Shown here piece by piece: positions 43,301 to 52,413 of a DNA stretch of 64,000 bases; position 1 is the first letter of the stretch, and every line of letters starts with the position of its first letter. A program made the position numbers and the translations under genes. The notes under the pieces were generated by a model. That model did not search any database, was not told where the DNA came from, and saw only the letters and a list, made by a program, of their open reading frames with translations. The DNA is from Saprospiraceae bacterium (lineage in GTDB: Bacteria > Bacteroidota > Bacteroidia > Chitinophagales > Saprospiraceae). The stretch covers positions 111,616 to 175,615 of the forward strand of contig JAHDHL010000001.1 in NCBI GenBank assembly GCA_020631355.1, given 5' to 3'.

Positions 43301-46300
43301 GTTGAAGTAATTCAAGTTTAAGGCGCAATTCGTTTTCCTCAGGCCAAACAGCCCTTGCATATTCATCATCAGAGAGACCATCCACGTTTTCTGTCATATA
43401 TAATGGAATCTCGTATTCGTAGTAGTTCTTTTCGAAGTCAGATCCCAAACGCATAAAGAGTGTCAATTCTCCCGGTTCGATTTCATCATTATTCGTTTCC
43501 TCTGCGTGAACGAACATCCTCAGCTCCTTGAACAAACGAATATCCAAATTCAGATTCTTGAAAATAGCCCTTGCGTCACCATCTTTCAGGTTACATACAT
43601 TCATGGCCAATGATTGTTCATTCTGGAGGGCATCCGCAAATGCAGAACCGATTTGTTGTTCACGAACCACACCCGGAGGCAATACATAATTGAATGGTTG
43701 CTTGGCACTATTCTCCTCCAAGTTTACATCATTCACATCAAAAACGGTATCATCACCCTCATCAATGATGGTTCCTACACCAGATTCAGCCAAGGAACGG
43801 CGATACCTTCTCCACTGATTCCTGACCAATTCGAAACGAGCCAAACGAAGGGTAACCTTTTCTTCAAAATCGGTCATGAACATTCTGATGAAACGGATAG
43901 AACGGAAATCCTGAATACCTCCTACCCTTGAGGTGTACTCATTCACCGGAACCCTAACCCTGTACCATATTCTTCCATCAGTAGTAGTAGTACTTTCCAC
44001 CACATACTGATTCAGCTCCATTTCCTGGCTATTGACTCCTGCACGCTTCAAGGGAATCCTATATTGGAAGTAAGCTTCAGTCTCATTCAAGGTGTTATCC
44101 TGATTGATATCTTCCGTATCCGGAATATTCGTAGCGGAATTGACCTGCTGTCCTGCTTCCCTAGAATTCCCCTCCGGATTATTATAATTATAATATCGCT
44201 CGAATACATCATCATTCTCATCGAATGAATCATCATTATAATAAACAAAGTTATCATTAGACGGGTCAGCCAAGATGGCATCCTTGGCTACATTCTGAAT
44301 CGTCGCATTATTAATGATATTCAAATAATCAGCAAATAATTCTGCTTCACCCACATCATCAACACCATCCAATCCAACATCCTGAACTGCTCTGTTTTCA
44401 GGGTTGTTATCGAATGCACGGGTTACTGCCCTTGCTCTTGGAATTCTTGACCAAGATGTTGTATCCGTACGGGTTTCATCATCAACTCCAGGAAGACCAT
44501 TCTCAAAGAATAATCTGGAATCCCTGAGTACATCCTCAGAAATATTACCCAAATTGATGTAGAAATCACCATCGGAAACATTCGACACCGTACCATCGGG
44601 CTCATTCATAAATGGACTCAACATCCACATTTCAATGTATTCTACGTTAGCCGCCTCGAAGTTATTCGTAGTAAGTTCACGCTGAATACCTCCCCATCTT
44701 GTTTCGGGATCAAGTAGTTCTCCACTGACACCCAGACCTGCAGAGTATGGCGTACCACCTGCTGGCAAATCAAAGTTATAAGGGCCTCTTTCATCAGGAT
44801 AATAAGTCAAATCCAAGGTTCTCAACAAGGAATTCAACTGTGTATTACCGCCTGTAAAATTGGGGAACAAATCCTGAATCAATACAGACTCCGTATATGG
44901 ATTATTGTTCGTACCTACATTCACACCTGTTTGGTCAATTTGATACCAGTTGATTTTCGCACGGTTTACTCCTGAAAGGGTAGCATCCACTAATTCTGCC
45001 TCAGGGAAAAGGTTATTATTACCGAATTGATCACCTTGCGGAACGGATGCCAAGGTCCAAGCATTTGCAGGAATCCTTAAGTCAAGGCTACTTGTACTTC
45101 CCTCGAAATCATCCACATAAACTACTCCTTGGTCTTCCTGACTAATAGCCCTAGCATGCCCCGGGTCCAAGAATGCGGCTTCTGCCGTAAATGATATCTG
45201 AGATGGTTCCTTGGTTGAAATCAAAGGAATCGCATCCACAGCCTTGGTCAACCAAGGGGCTTCAGTACTGTATTGGATATCTGCTCCATAGATATTATTA
45301 TTAATCGGATCATCTCCGATATTCACCTTTTGGGTGAATGGTCTTTCGTAAAGCTTCATTATGGTACCCCCGACATTGAAGTCCTCACTGATTTTATAAT
45401 CAGCCCTCAAACCCAGTAGGGTTTTGGTTTGGAAACCGAATAGGGTATTGTCTTCAAATGAAACATTGATGGGTATTCCTGAATTCAGATAGGAATCATT
45501 CAAAATGGTTACACGACCGATATTGTAATCTACCGTATAATCAGAGCCCTCTTGTAATGTCTGGCCTCCCGCCCTTACGACTACCGATCCTCTTGGAATA
45601 TTGAATGCTCCCAATGAGATTTCTGAGGATACACTTGAACGATATGTACCACGAATGGCAAATCTGTTGAATTCGGGATACTCCCTTGCCACTACTATTG
45701 TAGAATCATATAACTGATCATACGCAAACAGATCCGCTTCAGCGATTACGGATGGATTTGTCGGGTCCGAGGAAGCTGCAATGATTTCCTCTTTCAAATC
45801 ATTACCAAATGGTTCCAGTTTGGGAAACATGATCCGACCATTCCGAGAATTGATGGTCACCCCTTCCACGAAGTCGAATCTACCATCGGGTTGGGGGTCG
45901 AGGGTTCCATTGAGCCGGTCGAGATTGAATACTTCCAACAATGGTTTAGAAGCCAGGGCTGTTTCAGGTAGGAAACGCTTTTCCCCTCCACCTGGATCCT
46001 CATAATAGATATCCAATAGGAAATCATCCTGGCTTACTTGGAAAGCCCCGATGGAATAAACATTCTTCATCATCAGGTCCCACATTGGTATATCAACCCT
46101 TGGAGTCGTACTTTTCAACATTTTGACATAAAGTACATTCAGGGTATCCGGATTGATGGGTACATCATTGGTGAATTCACCTAATTTATATACTTCACCA
46201 TTATAGGTATATTCCATTGCCACACCCAGAACATCCTCTGGTTGCAGAGTTACATTCAAGGAAATGAAACCTAAATCAGGATGGTAGGTATATTCGTTAG

Positions 46301-47660
46301 GTGCCAACATTCTAGCACTCACCTTTTCAAAGTCCCTTGCTTGTTGTAGGTTATAAAAACCTTGAAGTCTGGAAACGGCTCCATCTATGGTTCTTGCTTG
46401 GGAATCCGTGGTGATATTTCCAAAAATGTCATTCGCTCCGTTTGTCGGTAGTGGGTTATTATAAATATCCGGATTAACAGGAAACGGAGGTGCCTGTAAG
46501 GATGGATTCGTATTGGCTATCTTGGTATTATCACCCTCTCCCAAATCAGCTAAGGCAACAATGTCCCTTACATTTTCAGTTTGGTTACGTGTATTGGTTA
46601 CCCAAACCTCAAGGCGATTGATTTTGAACAAACTATTGACCTGAGGAAGATTTACAAGTGCGGATTCGAATGATTCCCTATTATAATGAGACATAAAGAA
46701 GTGTCTATTCTCATCATAACTATCCACGGATACATCGAAAGTCTGAATCTGGCTTCCCCCTTGTATCTGAATTTCGTTCCTCCTTGATTTTTGTTGGGAA
46801 GCTACACCTGTCAGGGTCATCCTACCGAATTTCAATTCGGTCTTAACCCCAAACAAACTCTGACTTCCTTGAATCAATGAACTTCTTAGGGGCAAACTCA
46901 CATTACCTGCTTCAATTTTCTGAATGATGTCATCCTCACCTCCTGCATACTCCAATTTCATCTGATTTTCAAAATCAAAGGTTGCTTGGGTATTGTAGCT
47001 GGTTCCCAGTTTGAGTTTATCTCCGATTTGACCGGTGACATTCATCTGGATATTCATATCAAAATCGAATCCCCCCTGTCTCCTTTGTCTTTCCGGGATA
47101 ATGGGATTGTCCACTTTCTGATAATCGGCTCCTAGGGTCAGGTCAATATTACCTTGGGGCTTGATTTCTATTTTGGTTCCTCCGAATAACTTATCCAGTG
47201 CATTCTGGGGAATTTCTATATCATCAATGGGGTCGGGTTTTCCGCTACCTCCCGAACCACCTTGGGTATTCCGTGCCAGTCGGTCAAAATATTCTTGCCT
47301 TTGTTTTTCCTCGGTATATCTGAGATATTCCTCAAAGGTCATATAGGTCGGAGCCTTATAATACTCCTCTCCGATTTTTTCGGAGATGATATAAAGTCCT
47401 GTTTCAGCATCATATTCCACTTCTTGCTGAATGACTCCGGGGTCGTTCAAGTCGAATGGGTTGCTGCTTGGGTCGGTGATAAAATCGCCATCCCTCTCCT
47501 CGATAGGAGGGAGGGTATCTGCTTCGACAGCCTCAAGTATATCCAAGAAGGGGTCTTCAAGATGATGGTTGGGACCTCCTCCGTTAAAAGCAAAAAGGGC
47601 GGAGGAAAGCAGCACCATTATTCCTAAGGAAAGTAATATCCTATTCATATTCTTGTTCAA
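40353..47660 (-). CDS. sprA: SprA, outer-membrane channel of the type IX secretion system
   Basis: A 2435-residue protein close in size to Flavobacterium johnsoniae SprA (about 2400), a very large single-chain beta barrel (36 strands) in the outer membrane. The signal peptide is MNKNMNRILLSLGIMVLLSSALFA. The N-terminal plug region (SprA_N) includes FDFDMNIQMNVTGQIGDKLKLGTSYNTQATFDFENQMKLEYAG. Paired SprA_N-like segments recur further on, and the last residues SAGLQIRFSLN are a typical terminal strand. Two Lys-rich insertions (about residues 1895-1950 and 2330-2355) would be loops. It secretes T9SS cargo such as those at 2, 4-8 and 50-57 kb. It follows ruvA, as in many relatives. A start at 47648 is also possible. 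Confidence 0.96.
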   Translation of the reverse strand: MNKNMNRILLSLGIMVLLSSALFAFNGGGPNHHLEDPFLDILEAVEADTLPPIEERDGDFITDPSSNPFDLNDPGVIQQEVEYDAETGLYIISEKIGEEYYKAPTYMTFEEYLRYTEEKQRQEYFDRLARNTQGGSGGSGKPDPIDDIEIPQNALDKLFGGTKIEIKPQGNIDLTLGADYQKVDNPIIPERQRRQGGFDFDMNIQMNVTGQIGDKLKLGTSYNTQATFDFENQMKLEYAGGEDDIIQKIEAGNVSLPLRSSLIQGSQSLFGVKTELKFGRMTLTGVASQQKSRRNEIQIQGGSQIQTFDVSVDSYDENRHFFMSHYNRESFESALVNLPQVNSLFKINRLEVWVTNTRNQTENVRDIVALADLGEGDNTKIANTNPSLQAPPFPVNPDIYNNPLPTNGANDIFGNITTDSQARTIDGAVSRLQGFYNLQQARDFEKVSARMLAPNEYTYHPDLGFISLNVTLQPEDVLGVAMEYTYNGEVYKLGEFTNDVPINPDTLNVLYVKMLKSTTPRVDIPMWDLMMKNVYSIGAFQVSQDDFLLDIYYEDPGGGEKRFLPETALASKPLLEVFNLDRLNGTLDPQPDGRFDFVEGVTINSRNGRIMFPKLEPFGNDLKEEIIAASSDPTNPSVIAEADLFAYDQLYDSTIVVAREYPEFNRFAIRGTYRSSVSSEISLGAFNIPRGSVVVRAGGQTLQEGSDYTVDYNIGRVTILNDSYLNSGIPINVSFEDNTLFGFQTKTLLGLRADYKISEDFNVGGTIMKLYERPFTQKVNIGDDPINNNIYGADIQYSTEAPWLTKAVDAIPLISTKEPSQISFTAEAAFLDPGHARAISQEDQGVVYVDDFEGSTSSLDLRIPANAWTLASVPQGDQFGNNNLFPEAELVDATLSGVNRAKINWYQIDQTGVNVGTNNNPYTESVLIQDLFPNFTGGNTQLNSLLRTLDLTYYPDERGPYNFDLPAGGTPYSAGLGVSGELLDPETRWGGIQRELTTNNFEAANVEYIEMWMLSPFMNEPDGTVSNVSDGDFYINLGNISEDVLRDSRLFFENGLPGVDDETRTDTTSWSRIPRARAVTRAFDNNPENRAVQDVGLDGVDDVGEAELFADYLNIINNATIQNVAKDAILADPSNDNFVYYNDDSFDENDDVFERYYNYNNPEGNSREAGQQVNSATNIPDTEDINQDNTLNETEAYFQYRIPLKRAGVNSQEMELNQYVVESTTTTDGRIWYRVRVPVNEYTSRVGGIQDFRSIRFIRMFMTDFEEKVTLRLARFELVRNQWRRYRRSLAESGVGTIIDEGDDTVFDVNDVNLEENSAKQPFNYVLPPGVVREQQIGSAFADALQNEQSLAMNVCNLKDGDARAIFKNLNLDIRLFKELRMFVHAEETNNDEIEPGELTLFMRLGSDFEKNYYEYEIPLYMTENVDGLSDDEYARAVWPEENELRLKLELLQQVKTERNASNAALNFLYTITDPDNPDNKIGVKGNPNLGLVKSVMVGVRNTEDDGLARCAEIWLNELRMSGFDERGGWGALARLDVQMADFGNVNVSTNYTSIGFGGLEQKLIQRSREEMIQYDVATNLELGKFLPEKSGVKIPFYAQYSNTIKNPQYDPYDLDIELKDKIRAAATQEEKDEIRKRAQDNTKIKSINLTNVRKERTNNKKQPKPWDVENLSLTYAYSETDRSTPLIARDNLRDHQGIVDYNYSRKVKYITPFKKVVKKAGAKKYLKFFTDFNFNPYPNSFSFSTRMHRQFQSTTYRFSDEAQATYFDKKFTWDRSYDLKWDLSKSLKLTFNAINNTVIDEPNGAIDQVARDSIWTNIRNWGRNKDYQHNVNVTYNVPFKNFPFLDFVKVKAQYNANYGWQAGALNYIGEDGIYLGNIVRNGNTRQINGDLDFVTLYNKSKFLKKINSKKSKNNRGNNRARDLNKKERPDDKAKKDDATAKDKDKKKKDKEPSVVAKALLRPLMMIRKAKFTYSEQYSSVIPGFVPEHRLLGMDNGFASPGWDYIFGWRQPDENWLLENQNWITQSIFLNQQILTTETQDINAKLTVEPFNDFRVEIEADKKETRNSSSYFKKVDESSPFDQLAYREVGSFQISYVTIGTMFEKDYFSIFDTFQDNREVISQRLAAQAGQTGAHVTDSEYGDYYEGYGRYQLDVLIPAFMAAYNGKDPNKVKLNVFKTIPLPNWRLTYKGLHKIKGLDKIFSSVNITHSYKSGLNINSFNTETDRDLNNAFATNPNTDNYYSEFEIPNLVISEQLAPLIGVDMRFKNDLTAKLDWKKSRNLAMGFTDYQLSESRSEEFVIGIGYRLKNVYIKFLDFGDLDGSSIKKKIDEKKGRTSKNDPKGGTSKDKKGSDMNFKFDFSFRDDVTVNHLLDQGVSVPTRGMKTIRISPSIDYAVNKQLNLRLFYDYSRTIPATSASFPITNTSAGLQIRFSLN

Positions 47661-47727
47661 AATGTATTACGCCTGTTTCAAGTTTAGAATTAGGTCGCAG
47701 TTTTCTTATAGAAAATCAAGGTGATTC

Positions 47728-48318
47728 TTATGTAAATTGCTTTAAGGCTGCCTTGATCAATTCTTCTACGCTGGTTAAATTCGGTTGTTCTTTCATCAGT
47801 TTATTCAGGGTCTTCTGCACTGTGATTTTATTAAATCCTAACGCTAACAATGCTTGTAACGCTTCATCTCTTGCAGTATTGTTTGCGACATTAAGTGTTA
47901 AAGGAGCTTCTCCACTGTCTTTCAGCACTTTATCCTTCAAGTCCAAAATAATTCTTTTTGCAGTTTTCGGACCGACACCCTTTACTTTCTTAAATGCCGA
48001 AACATCCTCTCCTACGATTGCCATCCTAATTTCTTCAGGCGGCATGGAGGAAAGCATGACCCTAGCGGTATTCGTACCTATGCCATTGACCGATATCAAT
48101 TTGGTGAACATATCCCTTTCCTTTTCTTCCGCAAAACCATACAGTGTATGGCTGTCTTCCCTGACTTGCAGATAGGTCAGTAGTTTGACATGTTCCAATT
48201 TTTCAATCTTGCCATAAGTATGCAAACTGATGTTGATATGATATCCAAGGCCAGCAGCTTCCACTACCACATGAGTTGGTGTCTTAAGGGCTATGAGGCC
48301 TTTTACATAACTTATCAT
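47728..48318 (-). CDS. ruvA: Holliday junction helicase subunit RuvA
   Basis: A 196-residue RuvA. Domain I (residues 1-62, starting MISYVKGLIALKTPTHVVVEAAGLGYHI) is an OB-fold. Domain II has tandem HhH motifs with LISVNGIGTNTARVML and FKKVKGVGPKTAKRIILDL. Domain III (from about 145) binds RuvB. It tetramerises on four-way junctions and drives branch migration with RuvB. RuvB and RuvC are not in the window. The sprA gene follows after 67 bases; this neighbourhood is conserved in the phylum. Confidence 0.96.
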   Translation of the reverse strand: MISYVKGLIALKTPTHVVVEAAGLGYHINISLHTYGKIEKLEHVKLLTYLQVREDSHTLYGFAEEKERDMFTKLISVNGIGTNTARVMLSSMPPEEIRMAIVGEDVSAFKKVKGVGPKTAKRIILDLKDKVLKDSGEAPLTLNVANNTARDEALQALLALGFNKITVQKTLNKLMKEQPNLTSVEELIKAALKQFT

Positions 48319-48386
48319 ATTACAACTAATCTAAATATCTGTATAACAAACATTAAGCCACAAAGTCATGGCAATGCAAAGTTTGG

Positions 48387-48402
48387 CAAAGGTACAAAGT
48401 TA
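48387..48402 (-). promoter_or_regulatory. Overlapping -7 boxes of the ruvA-sprA transcript
   Basis: Minus-strand TACCTTTG (48387-48394, followed by C) and TAACTTTG (48395-48402) abut each other 69-77 bases before ruvA. Either could be used. No -33 TTG was found at the right spacing. Confidence 0.42.
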
Positions 48403-48512
48403 GAAACACAATAGACATATGTAATCTATATGCAATGTGGTCTTACTGACAATAATTAAACCATAAGGCGGTGCAATGTCATAAAAGTAGATAGTGACTG
48501 CCCTAGAATCGA

Positions 48513-48545
48513 GAAGCCCATCACTCAAATTGAGTGATGGGCTTC
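48513..48545 (-). terminator. Terminator of atpDC
   Basis: Perfect 15-bp stem GAAGCCCATCACTCA/TGAGTGATGGGCTTC with an AAT loop, about 20 bases after the atpC stop codon. The T tract is weak, but the stem is strong. Confidence 0.72.
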
Positions 48546-48566
48546 ATTATTCTTGCATGTAGCATT

Positions 48567-48815
48567 TTATTCCGATACTCCCTCTACAAGGACAGATACT
48601 TCATTATTAAGTACTTCTACAAAACCTTTGGTGATGGAAAATTCCTTGGTTCCATTGGCATCATCAACGATACGAACCTTACCGGCACCCAATGATGATA
48701 CGATAGGTGCGTGATTCTTCAATATTTCGAATTCGCCGCCAACACCTGGCACCTTGATGGATTTGATGCTTCCTTTGAAGATTTCCTTATCCGGAGTTAA
48801 AACTTCTACATTCAT
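48567..48815 (-). CDS. atpC: F1 ATP synthase epsilon subunit, short form
   Basis: An 82-residue subunit starting MNVEVLTPDKEIFKGSIKSIKVPGVGGEFEILKNHAPIVSSLGAG, the N-terminal beta-sandwich of AtpC. The C-terminal two-helix domain that inhibits ATP hydrolysis in many bacteria is absent; short forms are normal in Bacteroidota and Chlorobi. It lies 23 bases after atpD in an operon of only these two, a split arrangement usual in the phylum. Confidence 0.93.
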   Translation of the reverse strand: MNVEVLTPDKEIFKGSIKSIKVPGVGGEFEILKNHAPIVSSLGAGKVRIVDDANGTKEFSITKGFVEVLNNEVSVLVEGVSE

Positions 48816-48837
48816 AATCTATACGTTTAGAGGCTTA

Positions 48838-50425
<1,588 letters not shown>

Positions 50426-50643
50426 CATCGTTTCACATAATTTTCAAAAGGAAATTTGGCTCAGGCCTAATGATTGATTATTAATGAGTTAAGAATCTTT
50501 CGGGAATAAGCGATGTGTTGGAATCATCATCTAAGAAGTACACACTTACGAATAACGAAATGGCAAAAACAAGCGTTGACAGAATTTTATTTTGCAATGA
50601 CGCAAGTGCCCCGGATTCCATTCCAACAGGGATTATCGTTGTA

Positions 50644-52347
50644 TTATTCTACCAAAATCTTTCTGGTGAGTGTTTTTCCCTTATGATTGAAATGAAATAT
50701 ATAAAGCCCCGGAATGGGTGCTTCCCATTCTAATCGTCCTGAATCACCCATGACTTGTTCTTGATGTAACAGCTCTCCGGCAGGATTATAAACAACATAC
50801 TCCAACCCCTTTATTTGAGATTGGACCTGATAATCCATCCTGATTGTCCTGGGACTAGGATTCATAAAAGATAACTCCAAGCCATCCCACTCTGATATAC
50901 TTGTCGTAACAGGTGGTTCATTTTCTATAATGGTCAGTAATTGATTGGGGGATACATTCTCCAATGAGTCTATGATTCCGCTTGGCCATCTGACTGTGAG
51001 CAAATCCACTTCGTCAGCCTGTCCCAATCCAAAATGAAGAATCAAACTATTCTGTGAGGCATAACCTGACCCTAGGGTTACCTCATCCATATACACCTTA
51101 TCATCCACATATAATGTGGCCCTAGCTCCCACTCCATCCCTATTACTTATGGTTCCAACTGTCTTTAGCCTTAGCCAGTTGTTATCCGAATCATCCTCAT
51201 TCAAAAAAATCTGATTCCCTATCTGATACTTATTGGCAATTACCATATCCAGACGACCATCATTATTAAAATCGCCATATGCAGCACCTGTACTTGCATT
51301 GGGACTACCAATTACCGTACCTGCACTCACATCAGAGAACGTATTATCACCATTGTTTCGATATAGGATATTATTCCTCATTGGAGGAATGTTGGATTCA
51401 TTGGCTATGTATATATCCTGGTATCCGTCATTATCATAATCAAAACAAACAACACTCCAACCCATTCCCCAATCCTCTATGCCTGCGGATTCCGATATGT
51501 CGGTATATGTGCCATCACCATTATTCAATAGGAGGGAATTGGGATATAGGTTGGATACATAGATATCGAAATGACCATCCAAGTTGAAATCTGCAAAATC
51601 GACTCCCATTCCTTGGGTTTCGAGGTCAGTACCAATCAGGCTGGCAACATTAGAGAATGCCCCTGTTCCGTCATTCTCATAAAAGATGAATGTCTGCCCT
51701 GCATCGTGAGTCAGATAGAGGTCCTGATCATTGTCATTGTCATAATCAAAGAAAATGGACCCCATGGATATGTTCGGGTCCAAGGCTCCGGATGTGTTTG
51801 TTGCATTCAGGAAAAGATTATCCCCCATATTACGAAAGAGGATATTCTCAGATAAGAGATTGGAAACATAAATATCCAAATCACCATCATTATCCACATC
51901 TGCCATATTCACAGAACGTGGACGTTCAGGATTATAGATTCCGGATAAAAAAGAAACATCCACGAATGTGTCCACATCATTCCGGTATAAATAATCCGGT
52001 CCATAACGATTGCCAACATACAAATCCTTATCACCATCATTATCTATATCCCCCCAAACACTGGCTAGTCCAATTCCTTCATTGGCGATACCCAAATCAG
52101 GTGCGACATCCACAAAGTGGCCCATACCATCATTCTGATATAGTTTATTTCCCACGCCTTCATCCTGTACGGTTACATATATATCCTCATCACCATCATT
52201 GTCATAATCGACGATGGCAATACCATAATTGGTACCAGGATTATTTATTCCAGCTTCGGAAGAAACATCCAGGAACTGTGCCTGTTGGGACCAGACAGGA
52301 ATCAGTCCAAAAAATAAGAAATAGCATGTGGTAAAGAATGGCTTCAT
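50644..52347 (-). CDS. FG-GAP/CRTAC1-type secreted protein with T9SS type-A sorting domain
   Basis: A 567-residue exported protein. The signal peptide (MKPFFTTCYFLFFGLIPVWSQ) is followed by about seven FG-GAP/VCBS blades (25-385), many with the Ca-binding D-x-D-N-D-G-D pattern (DYDNDGDEDIYV, DIDNDGDKDLYV, DFNNDGRLDMVI). An ASPIC/UnbV domain (about 395-465, with GVGARATLYVDDKVYMDEV and LHFGLGQADEVDLLTVRWPSG) and a type-A T9SS tail (about 490-567, ending in RKILVE) complete it. Such proteins often sit beside carbohydrate-degrading systems, as here. Role unknown; binding of a glycan or protein is possible. It is the last gene of the amylolytic minus-strand run. Confidence 0.87.
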   Translation of the reverse strand: MKPFFTTCYFLFFGLIPVWSQQAQFLDVSSEAGINNPGTNYGIAIVDYDNDGDEDIYVTVQDEGVGNKLYQNDGMGHFVDVAPDLGIANEGIGLASVWGDIDNDGDKDLYVGNRYGPDYLYRNDVDTFVDVSFLSGIYNPERPRSVNMADVDNDGDLDIYVSNLLSENILFRNMGDNLFLNATNTSGALDPNISMGSIFFDYDNDNDQDLYLTHDAGQTFIFYENDGTGAFSNVASLIGTDLETQGMGVDFADFNLDGHFDIYVSNLYPNSLLLNNGDGTYTDISESAGIEDWGMGWSVVCFDYDNDGYQDIYIANESNIPPMRNNILYRNNGDNTFSDVSAGTVIGSPNASTGAAYGDFNNDGRLDMVIANKYQIGNQIFLNEDDSDNNWLRLKTVGTISNRDGVGARATLYVDDKVYMDEVTLGSGYASQNSLILHFGLGQADEVDLLTVRWPSGIIDSLENVSPNQLLTIIENEPPVTTSISEWDGLELSFMNPSPRTIRMDYQVQSQIKGLEYVVYNPAGELLHQEQVMGDSGRLEWEAPIPGLYIFHFNHKGKTLTRKILVE

Positions 52348-52371
52348 AGTTCAAACGCTTAACCGAAGCCA

Positions 52372-52404
52372 TCGTCCACCAAGCACCTAAGCCTTGATGG
52401 ACGA
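52372..52404 (-). terminator. Imperfect hairpin between the FG-GAP and GH13 genes
   Basis: TCGTCCACCAAG/CTTGATGGACGA pairs over 12 bases with one mismatch (G-U on the minus strand). It lies 10 bases after the GH13 stop codon. There is no T tract, so termination would be weak and the FG-GAP gene may receive read-through. Confidence 0.4.
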
Positions 52405-52413
52405 GACTTGGAA

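Noticed and set aside
50515-50733. Plus-strand frame of 72 codons at the end of the FG-GAP gene
   Set aside because: It runs antisense into a real gene and has no protein-like features.
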